Of a DNA stretch of 64,000 bases, positions 37,170 through 45,900 are shown piece after piece (positions within the stretch are counted from its first letter, which is position 1; each line of letters starts with the position of its first letter). The notes beneath the pieces are model-generated. The model did no database searches and had not been told where the DNA came from. It was given only the letters and a program-made list of their open reading frames with translations. This stretch comes from Niastella koreensis GR20-10. GTDB lineage: Bacteria > Bacteroidota > Bacteroidia > Chitinophagales > Chitinophagaceae. The stretch spans positions 4,092,001-4,156,000 of the forward strand of contig NC_016609.1 of assembly GCF_000246855.1 (NCBI RefSeq), written 5' to 3'. The position numbers and the translations under genes were made by a program.

Positions 37170-37763
37170 TTAATGAGAAGAATAGTACAACAGGATGAGC
37201 AGGAACACCCAGTCGCCATAGTCCTTTTGCTTAATGGACTCCCTGATGCGCCTGAGCGCTTCGGTCAATTGGTTCTTTATGGTTTGTTCGGAGAGATTGA
37301 GTTGCCGGGCAATATCGGCAATGGAGAAATCGTCTTCCCTGCTCATTCTGAAGATCTGTTGCATGCGCGCCGGCAGCCGGTTGATCTCCTGTTCGAGCAA
37401 TTCACTTAATTCCTTTGCTTCAAGATTATTGGCAACTTCCTGGCTGTTCAATGCAGTGAACAGATCGGTGTTTGGGATTTCATTGGACAAATAAGCATAA
37501 TGACTGATCACGCGGTATTTTATAGCAGTATGCAGGTAACGGCCTATTTGTCCGTCCTCATGCACAACGATGTCGTTGCGGCGACGCCATAAAGTAGTCA
37601 TTACTTCCTGTACCATGTCTTTCGCTTCGTCTTTATCAACTCTTTTACAGGCTTTTAGGTACAGGCTTTCCCAATACCTGTCGTACAGGACCTTAAATGC
37701 AGTTGCATCATCCCCCCTGATTGACTGGAGTAATGCGGCATCACTTAACTGTTGAAAATCCAT
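37170..37763 (-). CDS. ECF-type RNA polymerase sigma factor
   Basis: A 197-residue sigma-70-family factor with region 2 (ATAFKVLYDRYWESLYLKACKRV, DEAKDMVQEVMTTLWRRR) and region 4 (LPARMQQIFRMSREDDFSIADIARQLNLSEQTIKNQLTEAL, interrupted by the usual linker). The C-terminus ends with a hydrophobic stretch (WVFLLILLYYSS), common in Bacteroidota FecI-like factors. It should direct transcription of the downstream susCD genes upon release by FecR. The 137-base gap to fecR may carry a promoter. Confidence 0.93.
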   Translation of the reverse strand: MDFQQLSDAALLQSIRGDDATAFKVLYDRYWESLYLKACKRVDKDEAKDMVQEVMTTLWRRRNDIVVHEDGQIGRYLHTAIKYRVISHYAYLSNEIPNTDLFTALNSQEVANNLEAKELSELLEQEINRLPARMQQIFRMSREDDFSIADIARQLNLSEQTIKNQLTEALRRIRESIKQKDYGDWVFLLILLYYSSH

Positions 37764-37806
37764 GTGGTACTATGCAAAATGAGGCTGGGAAGTTCTGGTT
37801 ATCCTG

Positions 37807-37814
37807 CAAAAATA
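37807..37814 (-). promoter_or_regulatory. TAnnTTTG -7 motif upstream of the sigma factor gene
   Basis: TATTTTTG on the minus strand matches TAnnTTTG and would give a leader of about 40 bases before the ATG at 37763. No clear -33 TTTG. Confidence 0.4.
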
Positions 37815-37925
37815 AGGTTATAGCAATAAAGATTTAGTAACGGCAAGGGATGTATATAAATTTATTTAAAGGATGCGCTAAATAGTATAGCAACACCGCT
37901 ATTGGGGTATAGAAGAAAATAAACA

Positions 37926-37946
37926 AAGCCGCTTTATCAGCGGCTT
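37926..37946 (-). terminator. Stem-loop after the Crp/Fnr gene
   Basis: AAGCCGCT and AGCGGCTT pair around a five-base loop, followed on the minus strand by a T-rich run (TTGTTTATTTT). It lies 73 bases past the stop of the Crp/Fnr gene. Confidence 0.6.
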
Positions 37947-38018
37947 CCCGGAAAATGCATGTCGGGGTTTCTCAGTATCCTCTGCAACAGGGAAAAACGG
38001 TGGTCGCCCCCAGGTTAA

Positions 38019-38594
38019 TTAATTCCTTCCAGACATTCTTTTTCTTATGCGACTTAACGATTGAGGTTTTATTCCTATATAGGAGGCGATATAATATTGT
38101 GGGATGCGCTGTCCGGTATCCGGAAATTTAGAAAGGAAGAATTGATAGCGAAGTTCAGGCGTATCGTTGTACAGTGGTCTTACCTGGTTAATTAAGTTTA
38201 CATATACATCTTCAAGGGCCAGCCGTCCAAACCTTTCACCATACTTCACCCGCTCATAAAACAGGTGCATATTGCTATGGCTGATGAAATAAACAGTACA
38301 TGCTTCCAATGCCTGAATATTAATTGTGGATGGCGTTTGAGGCAGGAAACTGGCATAATCACAAACGAATTCACCTTCCTTATTAAAATAGCTCGTCTTT
38401 TCCTCGCCATCAATAATGGCATAATAACGAACCAGGCCCTGCTCAATAAAAAAGATGTTTTTGCAAATAGCACCAGCCTGAAGCAGGTGTTGGCCCTTTT
38501 GCAGTTTTTGTACGCGAAACAGAGACCAGATGATAGTTTCATCATCTGAAGAAAGCGGAATGTAATGTCGAATGGCTTTGAGTAGCATATCCAT
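38019..38594 (-). CDS. Crp/Fnr-family transcriptional regulator
   Basis: About 191 residues with a cyclic-nucleotide-binding-type beta-roll (KLQKGQHLLQAGAICKNIFF, IEQGLVRYYAIIDGEEKTSYFNKEGEFV) and a C-terminal helix-turn-helix (RIPQYYIASYIGIKPQSLSRIRK). This short Bacteroidota type often lacks cAMP-binding residues, so the signal is unknown. The frame opens with a TTG at 38600, but ATGs at 38594 and 38588 are better; a -7 motif at 38598-38605 overlaps the TTG. The gene is divergent from the protease-nuclease gene and a 15-base palindrome lies between them, so it may regulate itself and that gene. Confidence 0.85.
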   Translation of the reverse strand: MDMLLKAIRHYIPLSSDDETIIWSLFRVQKLQKGQHLLQAGAICKNIFFIEQGLVRYYAIIDGEEKTSYFNKEGEFVCDYASFLPQTPSTINIQALEACTVYFISHSNMHLFYERVKYGERFGRLALEDVYVNLINQVRPLYNDTPELRYQFFLSKFPDTGQRIPQYYIASYIGIKPQSLSRIRKRMSGRN

Positions 38595-38601
38595 ATCCAA
38601 A

Positions 38602-38616
38602 TGTACATGATGTACA
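38602..38616. promoter_or_regulatory. Palindrome between Crp/Fnr and the protease-nuclease gene
   Basis: TGTACAT-G-ATGTACA is a perfect 15-base inverted repeat just upstream of the Crp/Fnr start and overlapping its candidate -7 element (TACATTTG, 38605-38598). It could be an operator. It is 107 bases before the start of the divergent fusion gene. Confidence 0.4.
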
Positions 38617-38722
38617 CTAAAAACACTTTTTTGGGGATGTTATGTTAATGGGTGTTTTTCACGGTGTGCAGCGAAGGCAATCCGGGTAACTTCGAAGAGC
38701 CCGGTAAAAAAAGGGTTAACTC

Positions 38723-40990
38723 ATGGAAAATGCTTTTCAATTCCTGTCGCTTCGCGATCTGCTGGATGCCAGAGACGCCTTTCACATCCACCTCATGAAG
38801 AAAGAGAATGTTGTTGCCACCGCCCTCGGAAAATACCGGCAACGGATCCATCCTGGCACGGAGGCTAAAACTTTATTGAATACCGAAATCAGAAAAGACA
38901 GCTGGCCCTGCATTCTGGTGTTTGTGAAGCAATGGGTAACATACGACGAATTCCGGAATCATCCGGCTACAGATACTTTTGATAATTATATCCCCTCTGC
39001 TGTATACCTGCCGGATGGCCGTAAGGTACCCATCTGCGTGATAGAGGTGGCCAATGAGGCATCCGACGTAATGATGGTTACAGAAGAAGAACTCATCTTT
39101 CCATCCGACTATATCGGCGGAGGATTTCCCCTGCTTATTGAGTCACAGGGTATTGAACGGGTAGCTTCGATTGGCTGTGTTGTCTCCGACGGGAATAAAT
39201 ATTATGCATTGACGAACCGGCATGTGGCAGGAGTTCCGGGAACGATTGTTTACACGAAGGTGAAAGGCACGGTGGTGCCTATCGGGGTTAGTAGTGGTAA
39301 ATACCTTGGCAATATGCCGTTTGACAAGGTATATCCCGGCTGGACCGCTGCGAATATGATTACCAATGCAGATGTAGGGTTAATAGAGATCAATGATATC
39401 ACGTACTGGAAAACCGACATCATTGGGTTGGACAGGCTGGGAAGCCTTTACGATTTGAATATCAACAACCTTACCCTGAACCTGATTGGAACGCCGGTAA
39501 AAGCATCTGGTGCGGTGTCGGGAAAATTAGCAGGTGAAATTGCAGGTTTCTTCTATCGTTACAGGTCTGTGGGAGGAATGGATTATGTAGCCGACCTCAT
39601 GATTGGGCCCAGAGATGCGGCGCATCCGCTTAACACCCGGCATGGCGATTCGGGTACGCTTTGGGTGACGGAAGAAAATGATACAAACGGAGAAGCATTC
39701 GTAAGACCTATAGCAACCCAATGGGGAGCTCATTGCTTTGTAGAGAACGGACAGGAGCGAAAGTACACATTTGCCCTGGCTACGGGCCTGTCGATCGCGC
39801 TCAGAGAACTCGATATTGATATTGTATCCGGTTGGAACAGCGGTTCAGATTATACCTGGGGGGAAGTGGGACACTACACCATCGCCAATATTGCCGCATT
39901 GCTGGTAACAGATACGAAGCTAAAAAAGCTTATGTCCAACAACCTTGACCTCATCACTTTTGACCAGGAGATCTTAAAAAAGGACTCAACGATAAAAAAA
40001 GCACGGAAGGGCCTGAAATATACACCACTCGCCGATGTTCCCGACCTGGTATGGAAGATAAGAGGAGGAAAATTTCAGCGATCGCTGGAAAACCCCAATC
40101 ACTTTGCCGACATGGACAAAACAGACTCCAACGGACAACGGCTGTTGGACCTATGCACAGGTAAAGGTGAAGCCATGAAATTCCTCACGCCCAATGAATG
40201 GCTAAGCTACTATACAGATCCTGCAGTGCGTGATTCAAGTAAAGGAATACTCCCCTTCCGGGTTTGGCAGATCTTCCTTCAAATGGTAGAGTATGCTGCC
40301 AACGGTGATGCTACCGGATTTGTTAGCGCAGCAGGCGTTCTTGCCCATTATGTAGGTGACGCCTGTCAACCGCTACATATATCCTATATGTTTAACGGCA
40401 TCCCCACTTCCAATGGTTCCAAAAAGGGAGACGGTGTTCATGAGGCGTTTGAAGCAAAATTGGTCAATAAGTACAACAGTGAAATTATCTCTTTGGTCAA
40501 TACCCTTATTAAGCAGCCGGAATTTCAAACGCTGCTGACGTTGAAGACGGGAAAACAAGCTGCGGCAGCCACAGTTGAGCTTATGAAAGAAACGTTTGCG
40601 GCGATTCAACCTAAAACAATTGTAGATGCATTTGTGGCCAATGGCAGTAATTTCGTGGATACGTTCTGGAAAGCGAAGGGTAAAACTGCGTTGCCAAAAC
40701 TATTTGCTTCCTGCGCCTATATACTGGCTTCCATCTGGAACAGCGCCTGGGTGCTTGGGAAAGGCGGTACCAACGTTGGGAGCCTGGAGACCATTGAGCC
40801 GTCGGAAATATCCAAACTGTATGAAAGCGAGGACTTTCTGACGTCTACGAACATTAAGGGCATCGGTCAGTTCCTCAATATTAAGGGAGCACAGCCGGTA
40901 TCTATACCTACGGTGAGAAAATCAAGTGCGAAAAAGTCTGCAACCAGGAAAGGCCCAGGCAAAAAGCGAACTGCCAGTAAAACGAAGTAG
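38723..40990 (+). CDS. Fusion of trypsin-like serine protease and S1/P1-nuclease-like zinc phosphoesterase
   Basis: A 755-residue protein with no signal peptide. Residues about 140-345 carry a trypsin-like protease with the full triad: His167 in ALTNRHVAG, Asp217 in TNADVGLIEI and Ser310 in RHGDSGTLWV. From Trp379 a zinc-dependent S1/P1 nuclease or phospholipase C-like domain starts: WGEVGHYTIANIA (Trp379, His384), an Asp in PLADVPDLV, HFADMD (His460, Asp463), LAHYVGDACQPLH (His542, Asp546, His552) and GVHEAFE (His573, Glu577; HxxxE as in bacterial phospholipase C rather than HxxxD). Residues 732-755 form a Lys/Arg/Ser-rich tail like histone-type DNA-binding tails. The N-terminal 130 residues are unrecognised. 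Monocistronic, with a strong terminator behind it and a divergent Crp/Fnr gene. Role unknown; a protease-activated nuclease or lipase is the main hypothesis. Confidence 0.8.
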   Translation: MENAFQFLSLRDLLDARDAFHIHLMKKENVVATALGKYRQRIHPGTEAKTLLNTEIRKDSWPCILVFVKQWVTYDEFRNHPATDTFDNYIPSAVYLPDGRKVPICVIEVANEASDVMMVTEEELIFPSDYIGGGFPLLIESQGIERVASIGCVVSDGNKYYALTNRHVAGVPGTIVYTKVKGTVVPIGVSSGKYLGNMPFDKVYPGWTAANMITNADVGLIEINDITYWKTDIIGLDRLGSLYDLNINNLTLNLIGTPVKASGAVSGKLAGEIAGFFYRYRSVGGMDYVADLMIGPRDAAHPLNTRHGDSGTLWVTEENDTNGEAFVRPIATQWGAHCFVENGQERKYTFALATGLSIALRELDIDIVSGWNSGSDYTWGEVGHYTIANIAALLVTDTKLKKLMSNNLDLITFDQEILKKDSTIKKARKGLKYTPLADVPDLVWKIRGGKFQRSLENPNHFADMDKTDSNGQRLLDLCTGKGEAMKFLTPNEWLSYYTDPAVRDSSKGILPFRVWQIFLQMVEYAANGDATGFVSAAGVLAHYVGDACQPLHISYMFNGIPTSNGSKKGDGVHEAFEAKLVNKYNSEIISLVNTLIKQPEFQTLLTLKTGKQAAAATVELMKETFAAIQPKTIVDAFVANGSNFVDTFWKAKGKTALPKLFASCAYILASIWNSAWVLGKGGTNVGSLETIEPSEISKLYESEDFLTSTNIKGIGQFLNIKGAQPVSIPTVRKSSAKKSATRKGPGKKRTASKTK

Positions 40991-41021
40991 TTCAATTATA
41001 TACCTATTCCAATTAAAACTA

Positions 41022-41057
41022 AAGAAGGCTTTAAGTTGTTAAACTTAAAGCCTTCTT
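41022..41057. terminator. Bidirectional terminator between fusion gene and GH18-like gene
   Basis: A 16-base perfect stem (AAGAAGGCTTTAAGTT and complement) with a GTTA loop, between two convergent genes (stops at 40990 and 41065). Confidence 0.9.
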
Positions 41058-41064
41058 ATACCTG

Positions 41065-41898
41065 CTATTCCAGAACAGCAGCTACCGGAATATTATAAAC
41101 CGTATCATAGATCATCTTGGCGCCGGTAAAAGTTGGCTGATCGTCTTCTTCACCATTTGTATGATCATTGTCCAGTCGCCAGCTGAACATTCCCCCCAGT
41201 CCTGCATTCATGGCATATTGGGTCCATGCCTGCACATCAGGAAGCGAGGTTGTATACTGCCCAATTTCAGTAGATACCCCCCCTTGCAAAAGCCGGGGAT
41301 TAATGCCTGCATTCAGCCAGATCTGCGCATCGGCAGGTGTGCCTTGAGCAGAATAATCCTGCAGTTCAATTTTATCTACATATTCATTAAATACGGCTAC
41401 CGCATTGTTTCCATACAGACCGCTGGGGCCCTGGTCGGGCCATGGCACCGAAACGGCAATTCCCAAACCGGCGGGTTTAAACACAGGGCTTAACTGTTGT
41501 ACAAAATCACAAACAGCACTCATCCCAGAACTCTCTGCATCTATGGATATCCCACGGTATTTATTAGCAACCAACCAGGACGCAATGTACTTGCTAGAAC
41601 GGTTATTATATTGATTATTGTCCTGAACGGCTTCAGGAATAAGGGGATCTGTAAGGCTGGAAAAAATTATTGCACCAGGGGCCTGCATGGCTATTTGTCC
41701 TTTAACAGCATCTGTATAAGGGCCGGGCATCTCTACCGTGTACCCACCAGATGTATTAGCCGTCAGGTTCCCAAAAGCCAGGTTATACCGGGTGGCATAC
41801 TTCAAAGGCACTATTCCGTTTATTAAATTATTCAATCCAAGTTCATTCCAGGTATCATACCAGGTGGTAATCTCAAATGGCGCGTTATTATCATTCAT
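41065..41898 (-). CDS. GH18-like (chitinase-fold) protein without signal peptide
   Basis: A 277-residue TIM-barrel protein resembling short GH18 chitinases or endoglycosidases. RGISIDAESSG aligns with the GH18 DGIDIDWE motif: the final Asp-x-Glu is kept (SIDAE) while the first two Asp are Arg and Ser. Other barrel strands are GIAVSVPWP, DKIELQDYS and GLGGMFSWRLDNDH, the latter matching the GH18 strand 8 MxW. No signal peptide or T9SS tail is visible, odd for a chitinase. It follows the gene for a small beta-rich protein by 65 bases on the same strand. Substrate unknown. Confidence 0.65.
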   Translation of the reverse strand: MNDNNAPFEITTWYDTWNELGLNNLINGIVPLKYATRYNLAFGNLTANTSGGYTVEMPGPYTDAVKGQIAMQAPGAIIFSSLTDPLIPEAVQDNNQYNNRSSKYIASWLVANKYRGISIDAESSGMSAVCDFVQQLSPVFKPAGLGIAVSVPWPDQGPSGLYGNNAVAVFNEYVDKIELQDYSAQGTPADAQIWLNAGINPRLLQGGVSTEIGQYTTSLPDVQAWTQYAMNAGLGGMFSWRLDNDHTNGEEDDQPTFTGAKMIYDTVYNIPVAAVLE

Positions 41899-41963
41899 AT
41901 TTTTTTAAGATTTATACTTTTTAAAATTCAATTACTCGTTATCATTCATATTTGCGCAATTGC

Positions 41964-42308
41964 TCAGGTTAACTGATACGCTATCTTAATGGTATCCTGT
42001 GCAGGATTGGCCAGTTGATACAAAAGCACATCACCCTGGTTTACAGGAATATTATTTTCACCCAGGGCGATGGGTGTAACGGCCCCTCCCTGGTGCCATA
42101 CCTCAATCAATTCTGCCTGGGCAGATCCATATTCATAAAATACCCAAAGGTTGCCGGCCGTTGGAACAACCACAGCCACAGACCCAACGGTAAACTCATT
42201 GGTTACCATAATCCAATAAGAGGCAGGAAATGCATTGCTGCCCGCTGCTTTTAATTGGATTGTATCTTTCAGTTCTTTTAATTTTCCGGCGATCTCAATT
42301 GTACTCAT
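41964..42308 (-). CDS. Small unrecognised beta-rich protein
   Basis: A 114-residue protein with no signal peptide or Cys. It starts with a helical segment (EIAGKLKELKDTIQLKA) and continues with beta-strand-like stretches (GSVAVVVPTAGNLWVFYEYG, AELIEVWHQGG, NNIPVNQGDVLLYQLANP). The compact beta sandwich look and pairing with a leaderless GH18-like protein suggest a shared role. No family recognised. Confidence 0.55.
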   Translation of the reverse strand: MSTIEIAGKLKELKDTIQLKAAGSNAFPASYWIMVTNEFTVGSVAVVVPTAGNLWVFYEYGSAQAELIEVWHQGGAVTPIALGENNIPVNQGDVLLYQLANPAQDTIKIAYQLT

Positions 42309-42447
42309 ATCATTTAATTTTAAAGTTGAATTACAAAATCTACACTTTGAAATTACAATAACGAATAAGCGAATTGCAACCTGAAAACAGGGTTTTTAAA
42401 AGTGGTTTCGAGGTAGGTAATTCCTTCTGGAGGATTTATGTTTGGAG

Positions 42448-42720
42448 TTATCTTATTGGTGCCTTTAGATACCGGCCCCAGGCTGCTATTACAGCCAGGA
42501 GTGCAAATATGATGTTTACAGATATCACAGCTCCTTCGCCCCTGGCGATGTGAAAAATGCCGGCACATACCATCAATATTACAGCTCCAATAGCCGCAAC
42601 TATTGTAAGCCTGGGGCGTATTCGAAATGCTGTTGGAAGTATCAGGATCGGGCAAGTTTTGGAGAAAGAACAAGCTATGGCTATACCCCGCTCAATTTTT
42701 TTTCTGGCGCTTGTGCTCAT
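42448..42720 (-). pseudogene. Remnant of a DoxX-like membrane protein
   Basis: In the 598-base gap 42309-42906 the minus strand encodes FRIRPRLTIVAAIGAVILMVCAG, then IFHIARGE and NIIFALLAVIAAWGRYLKAP, the C-terminal half of DoxX-like proteins (LxxxP.L...AA.GL..IM.GA...H..RGE.......L..LA..VA.GR). The N-terminal half is missing or out of frame (MSTSARKKIERG does not fit). No other feature is seen in the gap apart from the terminator. Confidence 0.6.
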
Positions 42721-42845
42721 ACTGGCAACTACGACAAACGATGGGGATGCTGGTGTGTATTCACCAGGGAATTTAACAAAATGTTATTGCTGTATGGCGA
42801 CCGCGCTAACCCGGGCTCGCTGTGGGGAGCGGCGCTCGCTGCAAA

Positions 42846-42886
42846 AAAAGCCGATACGGGACTATAAAAGCCCCGTATCGGCTTTT
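42846..42886 (-). terminator. Terminator after the Kelch/T9SS gene
   Basis: A 15-base perfect stem (AAAAGCCGATACGGG and complement) with an 11-base loop, 21 bases beyond the stop codon at 42907. Confidence 0.85.
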
Positions 42887-42906
42887 GGCAGATCTGCTGC
42901 AATTAC

Positions 42907-45900
42907 CTAGCCTGGCTGTTTCACCAGGTGCAATGTCACCATATTTCTACCCTGAACAACCTGTATAAAATAGGTACCTGGCATATAGTTGCCGCCAATT
43001 TGTAATGATCCGTTGGCCCCTGCTGTATGCGTTTCTATTACCCGGCCCGTGCTATTTATGATGCGCAAAGTAACAGGTTGTTTGTCGTTGCTACGGATAG
43101 TTATAGTGAAGTACTGGCTGGAAGGATTTGGCAACGCATGCACGTGTAAACCATTTGCGCTTTTGTCTGTCTCGCAGGATTCATTTTCATCCTTCCCATT
43201 ATGGTTGCCCACCTCTGGCCAATAGAAATGCTTTCCTTCACCCGGCACAACCACCTTAACCACTTTAGTACCTGTGTTGCCGGAGTTGTCTTTTGTCTTG
43301 ATCGATATAAAATATATTCTTTCCTTACCGCGTTCATTAAGCTCGCTCCTCAATAACAAATGGTGATCATCGAGGACAGTCCAGTCCGGACGATTCCCGG
43401 TTAGCTGCCCGTTACTTGTTACGGATAAAGAGTTATCGGCCACCCCGCAATTATCTGTTACTTTATAAAAGACCCTTACTTTTTTCATCATATGATCGGG
43501 AGGCCATAAAAAAGGCGGAATGGCAAAAGCGTCGCTGATCACCGGGCTTAAAGTATCCACCACCGTTACCACGGCCGAATCCGCTGCGCTGTTCCCATTT
43601 CTGTCGGTCACAGTTAAAGTAACTTTATTAGGCCCGGTATTTTCGCAGGTAAAGCTGCTGTGATCGAGCGCAAATTGTACCGGCCCGCAATTGACAAAGG
43701 AGCCGTTGTTCACCTCCCTCGGCATTACTTCAGCTATACCACTTTCATTCAGATACGCCGTTGTATTTTTCGCTTTTGCTACAGGCAATGGATTAATTTC
43801 CAGATTGACAATATTGTTACTGGTAACGGCCGGGTTGCTGGAAACCATTTTTATATCATACTGGTTACCGAACCTTAGGCTATCCGGCAGGGTAACGTTT
43901 ATTACTCTACCCGTGGTGGCGGTATCTGATCCAATGACTTTATTTATAAAGGAATTGTCTATATTATGATAACCCAACAGAACTGTAAAAACATTTCCCG
44001 GTTCAAATATTCCTGTTGTGGTATAGGTCACCGCTAATTTTGACCCTGAACAAACGGTTGTGGAAGCGGCGCTTATGGTAATAGCGTTATCTGCTGCCGG
44101 CGTGTATTCCCAAAAATCGTTCAGGAATTCATTGTTTATATCCCCAAACCCAAAATAGCCATTGTCTCCAATACTGAAAGCAGTGCCGTTCTGCCTGGCA
44201 CGCCCCGGGAAAGCTGCCCTTGGCGCCCATGTGTCAGAAACAGCATTATAAAGCCACAGTACATTGCTGTCGGTAAGCACGTATCCTTTATCCTTAATGT
44301 TGAAAGCATAATTAATTCCTCCGATATGTGGGGTTTGCTTTTGGGTCCAGGTATTGGTACCGGCGTTATATTCCCAAAATCCATTTCCAAAAACATATAC
44401 TTTATCGCCGGCGCCGAAACCGCGTGTCGCTCCTGCAGCGGCTGGTAAACCTGCTTGTTGCGTCCAGCTATCCTGCCCCGGATTATATTGCCAGAGATCG
44501 GAAAAGAAAGCAGGAAAATCTCCGAATCCTACATATCGATAATTAGCGTTGAAACTAATCGCACTGCCTCTTCCCATGGTAAAAGAAGACATTCTGGCCC
44601 AGCTATTGCTCATTGGATCATATTGCCAGAAATCATTGACAAGATCACTTCTCCCTGTCACATATCCCTGCCCAAGACAACCTTTACCCAAAAAATTGTA
44701 TGTATTAAATCCTGTCGTTTTCCTTCTTATGCCCCCGGGGAAATCTGCCTTCCGGGTCCAGTTACCGGTGGCCGGATCATATTCCCAGAAATCTTTTTTT
44801 GCAGCCCCGTCATACCCGGTGCCAACATACCCTTTATCATTAACACTAAATCCTGTTGCATTGGCGCGAGGCCCCCCGCCCAGGTCGGCCTTTTGCGTCC
44901 AGGCATCCATTGTTGTGTCATATTCCCAGAAATCGTTCTTAGGGCCGGATAAAGAAGAGGGCGTACCTCTATATCCTGTACCAATATATCCCTTGTTGCC
45001 TATACTAAATCCTACAGCCTGTTCCCTTAAATTGCCAGTTCCACCAACACTGGCCTTTTTAGTCCATGCATTCGTCACCGGATCATATGCCCATACATCA
45101 TTAGTACTAAAAGAAAACATATTAGACTGACCAGTGCCTACAAAGCCTGTATTTCCGATACTAAAGCCAACAGCAGCCGCTCTTGCGCCACCACCAAAAT
45201 CTGCTTTTTGGGCCCATGTATCAGTTACCGGTTCGTATTCCCAGAAATCATTGAAACTGGCTCCAATTTCATCTATGAATGCGTTGCCGAGCCCTATATA
45301 TCCTTTATTGCCTATACAGAGGCCAGTGGCAAAGCTGCGAGCCCGCCCGGAAAAAGATGCTTTTTGTGCCCAGCTATTCGTTGCCGGATCGTATTCCCAG
45401 AAATCATTGGTACTAAAACCAGTAGATATGCCACCGGAAGGATTGGCTATACCTGTGCCGATATAACCCTTAGATCCGATACTGAAACCTGCGGCGCCCG
45501 ACCTGGCGCCTCCGGGGAAATCCGCTTTGCGTGTCCAGATATTGGTGCCCGGGTCGTATTCCCAAAAATCACTGTAGCGAGCTTCAAAACCAATGATTGG
45601 TTTGAGACTATCACCCAAACCAATATAGCCTTTATTGTCTATGCTGAAGCCGGTTGCCGAGAAGCGGGCCCCTCCGGCAAAATTTGCTTTTTGCGTCCAT
45701 ACGTTGGTGACAGGATCGTATTCCCAGAAATCGCTCTGGGCTTTCCCTCCCCTGCCCGTTCCCACATATCCCTTTCCTTTGATACTGAAACTAACCGCAT
45801 TCATGCGGGTGGTGGCCGGAACACCTAATGATTGCTTTTGCTGCCAGGTATTCTCCTGGGAAAAGGTTTTTTGAGATAGACATAACAAAAAAACGGTTAC

